From positions 5,900,501-5,964,500 of the forward strand of contig NC_135791.1 of the NCBI RefSeq assembly GCF_051106095.1: a stretch of 64,000 nucleotides of DNA, in the 5' to 3' direction. A program made the translations under genes and the position numbers. The DNA is from Pogona vitticeps. Taxonomy: Eukaryota; Chordata; Lepidosauria; Squamata; Agamidae. A model generated the notes under the pieces. That model saw nothing but the letters and a program-made list of their open reading frames with translations, made no database searches and was not told the origin of the DNA. Below, one piece after another: positions 1-23,021 of the stretch; the first letter of the stretch is position 1; every line of letters begins with the position of its first letter.

Positions 1-121
1 CAGGGAACTGATCATCACAAAGCAAAAAAACCCCATTTAAAACATCATTTTGCGATCGCAAAAACCTCATCATAAAGCGATTTCCTCATTAAGCGAGGCA
101 ATCGTTAAGCGGGCACGACTG
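1..121. mobile_element. 3' part of a CAGTGGTGCC-type MITE cut by the window edge
   Basis: It ends CGTTAAGCGGGCACGACTG with TA following, matching the right terminus of the family (inverted repeats CAGTGGTGCCTCGC, TA target). The inner text CTCATTAAGCGAGG is also family-like. Such TA-flanked termini fit the Tigger/pogo branch of Tc1/mariner. Confidence 0.75.
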
Positions 122-123
122 TA

Positions 124-196
124 ATTTTAATTATTATTAATCTTAGAACTGCAGAGCTGGAAAGGGACCCTATGGATCATCAAGTCCAGCCCCTGA
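124..196 (-). mobile_element. tRNA-SINE tail fragment
   Basis: ATTATTATTAATCTTAGAAC then GCAGAGCTGGAAAGGGACCC is the reverse of the 3' part of the SINE seen at 31955 and 50778. It directly follows a MITE end. Confidence 0.6.
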
Positions 197-519
197 AATG
201 GCTGGACACCAGTGGCAACATTTGCTAATTGCTAGGAGTTCTCTTACAGCTCACGCGTTTTCTCCCTTCTTCTGTCCTTCCTTCTGGGCTCAAGCTAGAG
301 GTGGGCAAAAGTGGGAGAAGAGCCGCCGGCACCAAACCTGCAGGGCGATGCTTAGCATCTTCTGCCAGCCCTGTTGTCACCAGCTGTGTTTTGAGTGGAA
401 AAGATGCTCCTGGAAGGAGGGGAGCGTTCCCTGGCATGATCCCTGTTAACGTGGAGGGCCTGAGATGGGTGATGAGAGACAGGACTCTTTTTTATTTGAT
501 TTCAGTTATTTGAGTTTTC

Positions 520-813
520 ATGGTACAAGACAAAAAAAAAGCCAGGCCTCATGTCACTGGGAGGCTTAATGGGGGCATCAGGTCGGGCAGGCTGGCATGT
601 TTAGATCCCTGGGCCAAAAAGTGCAACATGGTACAGCCAGCCAGTAAACCTTCCCTTGTCAGATTTGTAGCAGTGTGTGAGAAGATGCTGCCATTAGACA
701 CACACGATCCTAGACAGAAGCTTTTACGCATGACAGTTACCATCCAGAAGCTGTTTGAGGACCCAGAACGGGTCTTCTACTCAAATGTGTGTGGATATTG
801 TTAAAAAAATAAA
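520..813 (+). other. Open frame of 94 codons ending just before AATAAA
   Basis: An ATG at 520 opens 94 codons ending in TAA at 802-804, with AATAAA at 808-813. The predicted peptide (central part KPSLVRFVAVCEKMLPLDTH, end FYSNVCGYC) is of mixed composition and not repeat-like, but I do not recognise it. A stop codon so close to a poly(A) signal could be the 3' end of an old retrocopy or chance. It lies on the NIPAL3 sense strand within an intron. Confidence 0.25.
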
Positions 814-1136
814 CTTTGTGATTTTTGTGTATAGGTTGATTGCCAAGTTATTTAGGGTCGTGGTGCTGCACAACGGTGCTGGCTGGTCTTAGGGAAATGT
901 TATTTATGGCCCAGGGTCCATGACTAAGGCAGAGCCCTTTCCTGAAATGGCTTTCAGGTTTTGGCCACCACCACACGAAGGCCAACATGTTGCTTGAATT
1001 TAGATCCAGATTTCAGAGAACCCCAGTTTTACGGCGGGCCAGGGGCGCCCTGCTGGGCAAAAAGACAGGCTCTAACTCCTGTGGACCTCTGGCGTGTTTG
1101 TGAAGGCTGCTTTGGGGATTTGAAGCCAGGTACTAA

Positions 1137-12591
<11,455 letters not shown>

Positions 12592-12863
12592 CTCTTGCTT
12601 CAGAGACTGGCATAATACCTCCACTTGCGTGTCCATCGTATTTATTTTCCCCTCTCTTTCGTCTACCCAAAACCAAAACTTAGCTGGGGTGTTTGTGTGG
12701 ATTCATTAAGAATCAAACTGTAACTTTAAACACCAAAATGCAGTGAATTAGGGGGTATGCAAAATGTCCGGTGAATTGTACTGGGATGCGAGCGGCTAGA
12801 CCAAAGGGAATCCCAGACAGCATATTGGTGACCAAACCGCAGGCGTGAAAGAGCGAGTTTAGA

Positions 12864-13096
12864 TTGTTGCTGTGGGTTTTTCGGGCTCTTTGGCCGTGTT
12901 CTGAAGGTGGTTCTTCCTAACGTTTCGCCAGTCTCTGTGGCCAGCATCTTCAAAGGACAGCACTCTGAAGATGCCGGCGAAACGTCAGGAAGACTGGCGA
13001 AACGTCAGGAAGAACCAACTTCAGAACACGGCCAAAGAGCCTGAAAAACCCACAACAACCATCAGATCCTGGCTATGAAAGCCTTCGAGAATACAT
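12864..13096. mobile_element. Inverted pair of Penelope-like terminal segments in the NIPAL3 3' UTR
   Basis: The left arm, GTGGGTTTTTCGGGCTCTTT with GGCCGTGTTCTGAAG, faces the right arm CTTCAGAACACGGCCAAAGA with GCCTGAAAAACCCAC. Between lie CTGAAGA (12965-12971) and GAAAC (12979-12983 and 12999-13003), and on the reverse strand another GAAAC (12922-12926). CTGANGA...GAAA is the hammerhead ribozyme core, which Penelope-like elements are known to carry in their terminal repeats. Old and incomplete; no coding part. Confidence 0.55.
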
Positions 13097-13562
13097 TGAG
13101 TTTAGATTCTCTGTTAAAATAGGACGTTCCCTTTCAATCCAGGTTGGACGTGGGTCCAGCACACAAACCACCCTTCCTCACCCCCTGCTGGCCTCCATAG
13201 GGGTTCAGCTAAAGCTCCCATCGTACCATCTGCGGTGTTTGAGATGATGGGCTTTGGAGTCCACATCTGGAGGGTGCAAAGGCTGGGAGCTGGCGTTCCA
13301 CACGCTTGGAGGCCAAGAGGTTTGGGTAAACGTGGCTTAGGTAGCATGGCATAGAGGTAGAGATTGGGCCCAACTGCACAAGGGACCTCTTAAGAGGAAC
13401 AAGCCTATTCCTGTCTAAGTAGACCAGCTCATGGAGTGTGTAGTCCTCCCAGTGTAGGGGAGTGTAATGCCTGTAGTCCTCAGCCAGTCCCAGCAGAAGC
13501 TGGCTGTGGCTTTGTGACACGAAGGACAAAACTTACAAGAGTACTCAGGTTTGAAGGTACTA

Positions 13563-13568
13563 AATAAA
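13563..13568 (+). terminator. Possible proximal poly(A) signal of NIPAL3
   Basis: An AATAAA hexamer about 970 bases after the stop codon. No clear GU-rich element follows at once, so its use is uncertain. Confidence 0.3.
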
Positions 13569-14054
13569 ATGGCGGGTTCTCTTCCCCTTTCCCGTTGGGC
13601 ACTCACTTGCGTGCCCACCTTTCATTTTTCACAGACGAGCAGCTCAAGAATTTCCACTGCCTGCCGTTGCCTCCTCTGCTGCCCGACTGCCCACATTTTC
13701 TCCTCAACAAGATTGGCTTCATGACTTGACTTTTCCCAAGCCTCTAATCCTACTTGGAGAGGGCACGGAAAAATCTTATTTCAGATCATCTGTGAAATGG
13801 GCTAACCCTCAAGTATGAGGCTCTGGGTTTGATGTTTCCCAGACCTAAATGTTTTCCTCAGTTTGGGAAGGTGGGAATGAAGATAAATCTCATGCCACGC
13901 CTGAACTTTGCTGATAAAGCTCAAAACTTTCCGAGGTGTGGTTCAGCCCTCCAAAAAAGGTGGGTTTTTTTTGAGGCACACATGAATTGTGACCCCTTAC
14001 TTTGGAGTCACGGACTGTGTCAACTAGGCTGCCCAGAGTTGTGTAGAAATCTTG

Positions 14055-14225
14055 AGTCTGAGAGAAATGTGGATTTGATTTAAATCAAGCTGATTTAACT
14101 TTTAAAAAATATATTAAAAATTAAATAGTGATTTAAATCAATTTAAACATTGGGCTGCTGGACCGTTTAAATTGAAAAATCCATTTTTAAACATTTAAGT
14201 TGTGATTTAACTCAATTTGATTTTT
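14055..14225. repeat. AT-rich palindromic repeat with GATTTAAATC motifs
   Basis: GTGGATTTGATTTAAATCAA on the left is answered by GTGATTTAACTCAATTTGAT on the right; inner GTGATTTAAATCAATTT. It probably belongs to the same family as 63003-63172. Confidence 0.5.
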
Positions 14226-16602
14226 TTAGAATCATTTATTTTTTTCCCCCACTGTTCCACACTAAAAAGACTAGCATTTGTGAAGATTTCCATCCGTGAA
14301 TAGTACTTTTTGTATTTGTTATCTGCTTGCACTTTAACTGTCCTTCTTTCCATGAAATAAGGCACAAGGAGACCCTTCATATTAGGATCACATTCCACCC
14401 CAAATGACCATGTTTCTAAACCTTGATCTACGAGTTTGGCAGAATGAGGTGGGATAGAGTAGACAGGATTATTTCTTCACGTGGTTTGAGGGTTTCACTT
14501 TGAGTGCTTCTCCGTGGAAAAGGAAGTTCTCTGTAGGTAGGGGAATAGGTACAAGCAGTGAGGGATCCATGATATAAGTTTTCTTGTCCGTGTTTTTTTG
14601 ATTTGTTGAAACCACTTCTATGAGAAATCATTCCAAAATGGCACCTCCCGATTTCGGTGTGAAATAGTGCTAGTTTGCTACTTCATTCAACAAAAGCTAA
14701 CCAATAGTCAGGCCATAACATTCATTCTTGGGCGTTACGTTTGTAATTTTTGAAATCTCCCTTCTGGGGGTGGTGGATACACCGTTTTTTGGGGAGGCCT
14801 GCTTTGCATTAAAATGTCCCTTTTGCTGCAGTGCAAAATATCAGATATTACGAGTCATAGACTTAAACACAAATCTTATTGTGGTATCATGTGCATGTTC
14901 ACCTGGCACTATTGTCTTGGGGAACACCCCCCCCCCAAACTAAGTCTGTTTCATTCATTTGGGAATTTTGCTAATTAAAAGAACTGGAGAAGGGAGGAGG
15001 GTGTGTGGAAGAGGAGAGTGGTTTTTTTTAATCTCCTTGTTGCCTTCTGATGATTAATTCAAGGGTTGTTTTCTAATGATGTGAGTGTGCCTGAAAGCGG
15101 TTTTCCGTGGTTTGCTGTGAAACCACAAAGCGGTGAGCATGCTCTTAAACTGTCTGCTGAATTCAGCCGCAGGATACTGTACCTCAGCTATCATCATTCA
15201 GATTTAAGCCTCGGGCTGCCAAAGGATGGCCCTCTGGATTGATGGATGGTTTGCACTTCTTATTTATTTTTGTAATGTTTCTTCAATTGTATTTATAAAA
15301 TGGGGGTAGGGGGAGAGAGAATCAGTAGAGTGTAGCGTTCCCTTATTGTTGCATAAACTGTTGTGAGAACAGAAAAGCCGGTGTCTCGCCGCGACCCTGT
15401 TTGATGCCTTAGGGCCAAAGATCAAAGTGGCAGAGAAGATGAGTGGTTAGATATCTCTCGTGGGCTTTCTTCAAAGCCGCCAAGGAAGGACTCCCGTTTT
15501 GATTGGAGCAGTAGCCAAACCAGGACAGGCATGCGTTTAATCCTTTATTTTGTGGAAAGCAGGGAAATCCAATCATGGATCTCCGAAGCCTTGCCCATTC
15601 TGGCTGGCGCTTCCTCGTCTGTTTCCAGCCTTACTGATCTTGCAGGCAACCATCCGGACTTCCCAGGGAGAGCATCAGAGAATGCTCTTTTTGGAGGGGG
15701 GGAATAAGGTGGTTATTAAAATGGTGGGGGATTTTTTTTTTCTGATAGACCTTGAGAATAATGACTTTAGAGTCTCAGCTCATGAGAACTGGAAGGGATT
15801 TCCTACAGCTGTTCCACTACGTTTTTCGCTTAAGATTCGTGTTTTAAGTTTCCCCGGCTTTTTCAGGTTAGTAAACACTGCTTTTAAAACAGTATAAACA
15901 GATGCCTGTTGATCGTGGGTGCTTCTCAAGCTGCGTAGGGCTTTTTCAGTGCACCAGGGCAATTAATTGTACCTGAACACAACCCCGAAACCATTTCTGC
16001 ATGTCTTAACGAACACCTTTTACGTGACATGGTTGGAAATAATATAGGCATATGTTACAGGCTGGAGCGCCCTCTGGTACTGAGGGAGCGTGATCTTCTC
16101 AGAAAGTACTAATTAAGGGTTTTTGGAATTCTGAATTTCAGTTGATCCAGACATCGGAGGTGTGCAAAACCTGGACCACACTTGAGTCCTGAGCAGCATT
16201 TCACACTGGTCAACCTCACAGGCTTGGCTGTTTTTCCCCCTTACCATTGGTTATGCTGGCTTTTCCCTTCCCTCTTGGTCTGAATGACAAGGGAAGGATT
16301 CCATCTGACGTTGTTACATATTCTCAGTAGAAATCTGTAGCAAACGGTAGCTTCCATGGTCACTGTGTCCCTCCGTTGCCTTCTCGGCGTTTGCAGACGA
16401 AAAGAATCGGGCCCGTTCATCTAGGAGGTTCCTTCTGCAAGCATGGATCATTTGGGAACATTTCTGAGCCCCATTCTGGGGAGATGGGTGACGCCGCTCA
16501 AATCAATGTCTGTTTTTAGGTTTACAGCTGATTGTCTAGCTCTATATAATTTAATGCTGCACTGTCTGAATGTACCCCTTGAACACCTTTACCGTAAGTG
16601 TA

Positions 16603-16608
16603 AATAAA
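16603..16608 (+). terminator. Probable distal poly(A) signal of NIPAL3
   Basis: AATAAA in the context GTGTAAATAAACTGAGCC, followed after about 20-30 bases by a pyrimidine-rich stretch. It lies at the end of largely unique sequence, after which dense repeats begin, as expected for a gene end. Confidence 0.6.
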
Positions 16609-16865
16609 CTGAGCCTTATGAGACACTCAAAAGACATCTCTCCATTTTTTTAAAAGTGAAAATATCTAGCAAAATTAAAATAAATTGAAAAGCAGGGGTG
16701 GTGTAGGAGAGTTCCGATGAAATTCTGGGAACCCCGGAAGAGTTCAAGTAACTGTATGAGTTGCATGCCATCTTTTGAAGCGGATGCCGTACAGAAGAAT
16801 CGTGACAGTTGTAAGGATTTTGAATATGTTAAAGTTAGATTATTTTAGTTTACCATGAGAGCAAG

Positions 16866-17000
16866 TAGGTATCTGGCTGGGGAGCCGGAGGTTGGGAGTT
16901 CGATTCCCCCACTGTGCATTCCAGAAGAGCCAGCCTGTGTAGCCTTGGGCAAGCTGCACAGTCCCAAGGTTGCCCCTAGAGGAAGGGAAGGGTAATGCAG
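16866..17000 (+). mobile_element. tRNA-SINE, 5' part
   Basis: GAGGTTGGGAGTTCGATTCC is a B-box-like tRNA segment; GCCTGTGTAGCCTTGGGCA and GGAAGGGTAATGCAG follow as in 53600-53820. Confidence 0.65.
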
Positions 17001-17191
17001 ATTTTTTTACTATGAACAGATACTGTAGTTTTATTTTTCAAAATTACAAGGCTTCTTCTTAAGATAGCTTTTATTTGTTAACTTGACATGAAAAAAAATG
17101 GGCAAGTTGCACTAGAATTTAAAAACACACCTAATACATTAACATAAGCATGCCTCCTGATTAGGTATCTAAGTGAAGTAAAACTAGAGTA

Positions 17192-17755
17192 CAGTGGTGC
17201 CTCGCTTAGCGATTGCTTCGTTTAACGATGAAATCACTTAGCGATGACTTTTTCGGAGCGATCTTGCGCTCCGTTTAACGATGGTTCCTATGGGCGATTT
17301 TCGCATAGTGATGTTTGGGACCATGCTTCACATAGCGATAACAGTTTGGGTCCCCCTGTTTTGCATAATGATGGTTTTGACAGCCTCATGTTGGCTGTTT
17401 TTTAAATGTTTAAAGATGCTTAAATTTTTTTAGAATGCTTGAAATCATAAGTGCACTTAATAAACCCTTTGTTAAACTGATTTGACTTTGTTCCGACTCT
17501 TTTTAAATTTGTTGTAATTTTTCCCCCATTGAGATGCATTGAATAGGTTTCAATGCATTTCAATTGGGGAACCTTGTTTCACTTAGCGATGTTTCCTATG
17601 GCGAATTTCACTTAAGGACGGCAATCTGTTCCCATTGGAACTGATTATCTGGTTTTCAATGCATTTCTATGGGAAACCGTGTTACGCTTAGCGATGAAAT
17701 CGCTTAACGGCGATTTTTTGGGAACCAATTATCATCGTTAAGCGAGGCACCACTG
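17192..17755. mobile_element. MITE, CGCTTAGCGA subfamily, longest copy (564 bp)
   Basis: Perfect family termini and TA flanks. It has several inner ACTTAGCGATG-type copies of the terminal motif. It is longer than the others and has a distinct middle, without the GGCCATTTT motifs. Confidence 0.85.
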
Positions 17756-18959
17756 TACTTTTTTACTTTTATACTGTACTATGTTTTTCATTTATGTATT
17801 TTATCTTTGTATAATCAGGTCTATGATCGACCGCATAATAAAATGTAACTTCTTCCATGCTGGAAAGAATTATCTGTGTGAAGACCAAGGAGAAGAGGCT
17901 AGGATGGATGGGAAAACCTCTCTACCTTCTTCCTCAGAGATCCTGATGCAGGCTTCAAAACATTCCTCTCCACTTTTTTTCTCCCTTGTTGATCCTGTTT
18001 CAGGTTTTTAGACTTTTCTCTCCACCTTCTTCCTTGGATATTCTGATATTCTTTTTTTTCCAAACTGCTAGCAGCCATTTGGGGGGGGGGGGGAAGCCAT
18101 CTGCTGGAGATCATTGGGCCGTCAGCAAGGTGATGATGTGCTCAATTTAACATCCTTTCTTTTCTCTTGAGAACTACGAATCCCAGAGTGCCTTCATTGT
18201 ATAGAGATTTCCTCTACAGAGAAAAGTCGAGCCAAACCGATGCAGCTCTTGAAATGCAGCAGGAAGAAAGTATAAAAATCATGGACAGTGAGATCCCGAG
18301 GATTGTTGAAGCTCGGGTGGCTAAAATTTACAGGCAAAGAAGCCCTGTTTCCAAAGTAAATAGGAATGACTCCAGATCTTTTGAGGCAGGAATTGTTCTC
18401 TAAAAAGGGCTTTTTTCTGGTCGCTAACGCATGGGTAATTAATATATGTAGATGACATCCGGCTGGATCTGGATCAGCACATCCACTGATCCTGCCAGAA
18501 ATGTACAGCGCTTGAAGGAAACATTAATAACTGATACCATTCAAGTGTCCAGTTTCTGTGAACAAACAAAGAGATAAAACCTCTTAAGGTTTTGTTGAAT
18601 GTTTACAGCAAGCCGGTTCTGGAATACTGGGCGAAACTGTGTCCTGAACATCTCCCCAGAGCTGATTTTAATATTCAATTATGATGAGGGGAAAACGAGA
18701 GGTTGCTAGGCCTCCCGTCCTAGGATCACCTCATGGTTAGGGCAGAGTCGCAGGTAACTAGGTTGCCAACCCTACGAATTGACCACACTGATGTGGAATT
18801 GTACGCGATGCGTTTCTAAACCTGATTTTCCCCTTGCAAATGCCCTCTTAAAACTGCCAGAGCAGCAGGAGGGACCGAGAAAAAAAAACCCTCCAGGGTT
18901 TGCAATAGGAGACCTGGCAAAAAGGATTAGCACTCTTTTTCCACTGCATTTGCATTGCC

Positions 18960-19440
18960 TCAGCACGTACACATTACAGGGATCACACAACACACACACA
19001 CACACAAACACCGTTGCAGCAGTTTCACTGGCTGCCGATTTGTTTCCAGCACAATTCAAAGTGATGGTTTTAACCTACTGGCTTGGGTCCAAGCGATCTC
19101 AAGAATTGTGTCTCCCTCTATGAGCCTGCCCGGGCTTTCTCTAAGTCCCACCACCTTCACAAATGCGCTTGGTGGGGACACAGGAGAGGGCCTTCTCTGT
19201 GGCTGCTCCCAGACTGTGGAACTCCCTCCCACTGGAGGCCAGCCCGGCCCCATCTTTGCTATCCTTCCGCAAGCCGGCAAAGGCCTTTCTCTTCAGGCAA
19301 GCCTTCCCTCAATTATCTAGCAACCTGTGTGTGATTTTTAGATAGATTGTCGTGCATTAATGCTTTGAATGCATTTTTAGTATTGCTTATGTTTACCATT
19401 TCTCAGAGTGGCATTGGTTTGATCCTTTTTAATATTTGCA
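18960..19440 (+). mobile_element. LINE reverse-transcriptase C-terminal fragment
   Basis: Across 19163-19345 it reads ERAFSVAAPRLWNSLPLEAS and SFRKPAKAFLFRQAF, a well-known ending of vertebrate LINE polymerases (CR1/L2/Rex group). The preceding FKVMVLTYW fits too but in another frame, so at least one frameshift separates them. A LINE 3' UTR follows. Confidence 0.7.
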
Positions 19441-20391
19441 AGTGAAGTCGTGTTTACACACTAGATGATGCGGAGAATGAGCGTGCTCCAGGCAGAACTC
19501 CGGAGATCACGTAAATTGGGACCCTAGAAATACAATATATTTAGAAATACAGCATTATGAGAACATCAACAGAAGAAAAAGTAAATAAAAGGCAAAATGT
19601 TGTAGCTCTTGACATTTCTATCCATCTGCAGAAATAGATTTTGATCCACTGAAATAAACGTTTTAGCTTCCAAAGTACTCCAGTATCTTCTCCTCTTCCC
19701 TCTTTTTCTTTGGTTGACATGCCGAGACGGACTAGTCTTGTTATTTCTTTGGAAATCACGAGATGAAAACGTCCTTACCAGCTTTTGACCGTCAACGCCG
19801 CTCCGGCAACCCTAAATGTCACTTTCATGTTGGTCTGTTTCAGCCTGAGAATGAAAATGTTTCAGCACCTTACGAACCTTTGCAGATGCACGCAAGCAAA
19901 GGAGCTAGGCCACAGGTTGACCTATTGGGAGTCCGTCCGAGAGGGATGCGGACAATGGGAGGAGGTGGAAGACGGCAGCAATTTACATCGGTAATGAGCT
20001 TTCAGAAATAACAGTGGCATCGTTGGCACCAGTAAAATGCAGTCAAAGTGCTGAATACAGACCTTCTGGTCTAAGAAGCCAGTTTTCAAGGAGTGTGCTG
20101 AGCTTAGAGTTTCGCTGAGGAAAAGAACCATGGATTTAAAGCACTATGCAAGACTAGATTAATTCACTGTATTCATGTTTAGTGCGCACAGAATGACGAG
20201 TTATTTTTTCCATTAGATGTACACTGAAACATGTGAATGTAGCCCACGTCAGCACCCTCCCTCCAATCATCCTTTGCAATTCATAGAATAATTAGAGATT
20301 TCAGAAAATTTCCATTCCCCCCTCGAGAAAATCAGGGGAAAATGTGTGTTTTTTCCAGGAAAAAAAAAAGATTTCTGAACATTTTACATCT

Positions 20392-20660
20392 CTAAGAATA
20401 AAAGAGTTGGAAGGGGCCTATAAGGCCATCTAATCCAACCCCCTGCTCAAGGCAGGAATCCAAATGAAAGCAGGTCTAACTGATGGTCGTACAGTTTTCT
20501 CTTGAGTACCTCCAGCACTGGAGCGCTCACCGCCTTCCAAGGTCATTGCCTCTGTTGTCGTACTGCTCTAACAGTTAAGAAGTTTTTCCTGATATTCAGG
20601 AATCGTCCACTGCGATTCCTTTGAGCGCGTCCTGGAAGGCTGAAGTGTTCGGAGACCGAC
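20392..20660 (-). mobile_element. CR1-type LINE 3' end, reverse
   Basis: AGTTGGAAGGGGCCTATAAG, CATCTAATCCAACCCCCTGC, GCACTGGAGCGCTCACCGCC and GTCGTACTGCTCTAACAGTT are the standard reversed CR1 3' UTR blocks. Confidence 0.8.
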
Positions 20661-21620
20661 TTTTGTACGTTCCCATTTCTAATACCGGATTTATGTCTGC
20701 TTATTCTCTGCCACCGAGACTGTCTTGTTTTGCCCCATGCAAAGGGGCACGGCTGGCAAGGGGTGGCATAAGTGAGTCACATTAGCAGGTGAATAAAGAA
20801 ACAAGGCCCTGATGTTGTTGGTGACTTTGTTGTGGCCTGAAATGCAGCTAACCAAGGAGGTGTGGGGATCGGGCAGGTACCTAGATTTGCAGAAGGATCT
20901 TTGAGTTTGTCTTGCACTAGGTTGTTTCTGGATATTTTGGATGAAAGAAACCAGCTTTCCCGTGTACACAGAGTAACTGGGAGTACCACGCTGCAAATTA
21001 TCCTGACCATTGTCTCCTGTTACCCATCTTTAACCTTTGAGGATCTTTTTAAGTTCCTTCATTGCTGTCTTCTAGAGTCTGTCTTGTCATCATCTCGGCT
21101 GCAGTCTCCCTTTTGATTGATGATTGCACTGCAGTATAGAAAATTGTTAGCAAGGGAAGCCTAAAGGCACTAAAATCAACACCTTGCCATCATCATTTTA
21201 GGCATCTTCTAAATCAAGACATTTTAGAATCTAATTTTTTTGGGGGGTGGAAATCCCATAGAACGAGCCTTTTATTTAACCTCGTCTCTCTACCACAAAA
21301 AAAGCAATGGACTGGCTACCTCATACCTTTAAGACTTTTGGGGCACCAAGAAAAGGGGTAAAAAATAGACATTTGAGGCTCAGCCGATCTGCACCGCCTG
21401 GTTTTTATCTTCTTACTGGTCAGACGGTCAGAGCCGCGGGCATCCCATCTGGCCCCATTACTGGACTTTCTACTCAGACCCTGAGCGTTGCACCATCTTT
21501 GCAAAACTTTGCCTGCAATGTCGGGGTGATTCGATGCAAAGTGTTCCTGTTTTAACTCTAACCCTGGTTCAGCTTCCCTGTGCCCCAACCTTGAAAAAAA
21601 AAACCCACTCCTAGCCTTGA

Positions 21621-21745
21621 TTTGCTAGATAGCACAGTGGTTTAGATACAAAGGTTGGGAGTTCAATTCCCCGGTGTTCCTCTTTGACAAGGACTGGGTC
21701 TCCATGATCTATTAGATCCCTTCCAGTTCTAGCATTATATTATTA
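21621..21745 (+). mobile_element. tRNA-SINE, diverged
   Basis: GCACAGTGGTTTAGA, then GGTTGGGAGTTCAATTCCCC, then GATCCCTTCCAGTTCTAGC as the tail. It is followed closely by a copy of the unnamed repeat. Confidence 0.6.
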
Positions 21746-21773
21746 GGATTATCATTACTGTTGTCATCCCAAA

Positions 21774-21886
21774 ACACCAGGCACGGGCAATCGAAATGAT
21801 GAAAACATTTTGACGGGTGTTATTAGATACTGTACAAGTTTTAACCAACAACCTAAATATGTTATTATTTGCAAACTACTTGAGCG
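21774..21886 (+). repeat. Unnamed 120-bp repeat, copy 1
   Basis: CACCAGGCACGGGCAATC then GTACAAGTTTTAACCAACAA and CCTAAATATG. It aligns with 53837-53972 and follows a SINE. Confidence 0.55.
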
Positions 21887-22459
21887 ATGTTTCAAAGGAA
21901 CCCCATTAGAAAATGGCACAGGGCCGAAACACCTGCCCATTGCTCTTTCTATAGAGAGGTGCCCAAAAATCTAGTTTAACTGTTGTCAGCCGAGAAGCCT
22001 CTGATTTCTGTGTCTTTTCTCCTTGCAGACTGAGATAAAGAGGCAACGGGGGAAAAAATCAGCTAACATTTTAGCCCCAGCAGCTAAACATTAGGGCAAA
22101 TATGATTTTTAAAATTGTAACTTTTCATAGATTTGTCTAAATTTGGCACTGGCACACTGTATATATCTCACCTAAATGTGTTTTGTTTATTGATCTTAGT
22201 TACCATCTTAATATAATACTTTTTAATTTTTTTTTTTTAAAATTGTATCCTTACTACTGTTTTTCGCTTTTAATAAATGCTGTTTTAATGACGTAAGGTG
22301 CCTTGGGTCCTTTCGGGGAAGAATAGACATATTTTAATTAAACCAACCAACGATGCGTGTGCATTGGCGATCCTGAGCTTCAAAGGCTGATTGTCTATCT
22401 TTGCAAACTTTATAGTATTTCTCTTGCTATGGCGAATGCAAATAACTCTTTGCAGGGGA

Positions 22460-22479
22460 AGAGAGAGAGAGAGAGAGAA
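22460..22479. repeat. GA run in the RCAN3 CpG island
   Basis: A purine dinucleotide run at the 5' edge of the island. Confidence 0.9.
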
Positions 22480-22818
22480 GCGCGCCCCCGCCGCCACTCC
22501 CTCCTCTTCCTCCTCCATCCGGGCCATTGCACGCGCGCGCACAAACACACACACACACACACGCAGAGAGAGGCGCACGGGGGCCCCCCGGGAGCGCGCG
22601 CCCGGGCTCGGAGTGGCGCAAGAGGCGGCGGGGACGCGCGCCCGGGCTTTCGCCGCACCGCCGAGGGCAGGCAGAGCCAGAAGAGCGGCCGGAGGCGGAG
22701 GCGGAGGCGCCGCGGCCGCCACTTTCTGGCCACCTCGCTGTGCCGGGCTGGCTCCGGAGGGGGATCGGCGGCGTCCCGGCGGAGGGAGGAAGCCGAGCCT
22801 TCCGGAGGCGAGGAGAGG
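22480..22818 (+). other. RCAN3: Probable non-coding first exon of RCAN3 (5' edge approximate)
   Basis: It ends at a strong splice donor, GAGAGG|GTGAGT, at 22819, inside the CpG island. The RCAN3 start codon lies in the next exon, so this would be 5' UTR. The transcription start is not defined by the sequence. Confidence 0.5.
22541..22562. repeat. CA run in the RCAN3 CpG island
   Basis: CA dinucleotide run preceded by a CGCGCG stretch; alternating purine-pyrimidine DNA. Confidence 0.9.
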
Positions 22819-23018
22819 GTGAGTGAGGAGGGCGAGGGAGGAGGAGGAAGAGGATGATGATGATGATGAGCCCGACCCCTCCCTTCTCCTACATCTCTGT
22901 GTGCGTGCGCTCCCTTTTTCTGCAACCAAGCTCTCCCCCCCCCGCCAGAACTTCCCACTCCTGCCCTTGCCAGGGTCCTTCGCCTCCCCCCCCACCCGCC
23001 ACCCTCTTTCTTTCCTCC

Positions 23019-23021
<3 letters not shown>

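Larger units (their letters stand above)
12592..16625 (+). other. NIPAL3: NIPAL3 3' untranslated region (probable)
   Basis: About 4 kb follow the stop codon to a good poly(A) signal at 16603. No intron signals are needed and no other gene is evident, so the stretch is read as one long 3' UTR. It carries a Penelope-like inverted pair (12864-13096) and an AT-rich palindromic repeat (14055-14225); the rest is mostly unique sequence. An earlier AATAAA at 13563 could give a shorter form. Confidence 0.65.
16626..22449. other. Intergenic spacer between NIPAL3 and RCAN3
   Basis: About 5.8 kb made largely of repeats: a SINE (16866), the longest MITE (17192-17755), a LINE reverse-transcriptase tail (18960-19440), a CR1 end (20392-20660), another SINE (21621) and one copy of an unnamed repeat (21774-21886). 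Open frames here have no recognised homology. Confidence 0.7.
22450..22990 (+). promoter_or_regulatory. RCAN3: RCAN3 CpG-island promoter
   Basis: GC-rich and CpG-rich DNA in an AT-rich neighbourhood, with GC boxes and long GA, AC and CT runs (22460-22479, 22541-22562, 23022-23062). No TATA box was seen, as is usual for CpG-island promoters. It is the only such island between the end of NIPAL3 and the RCAN3 coding exons. Confidence 0.7.
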
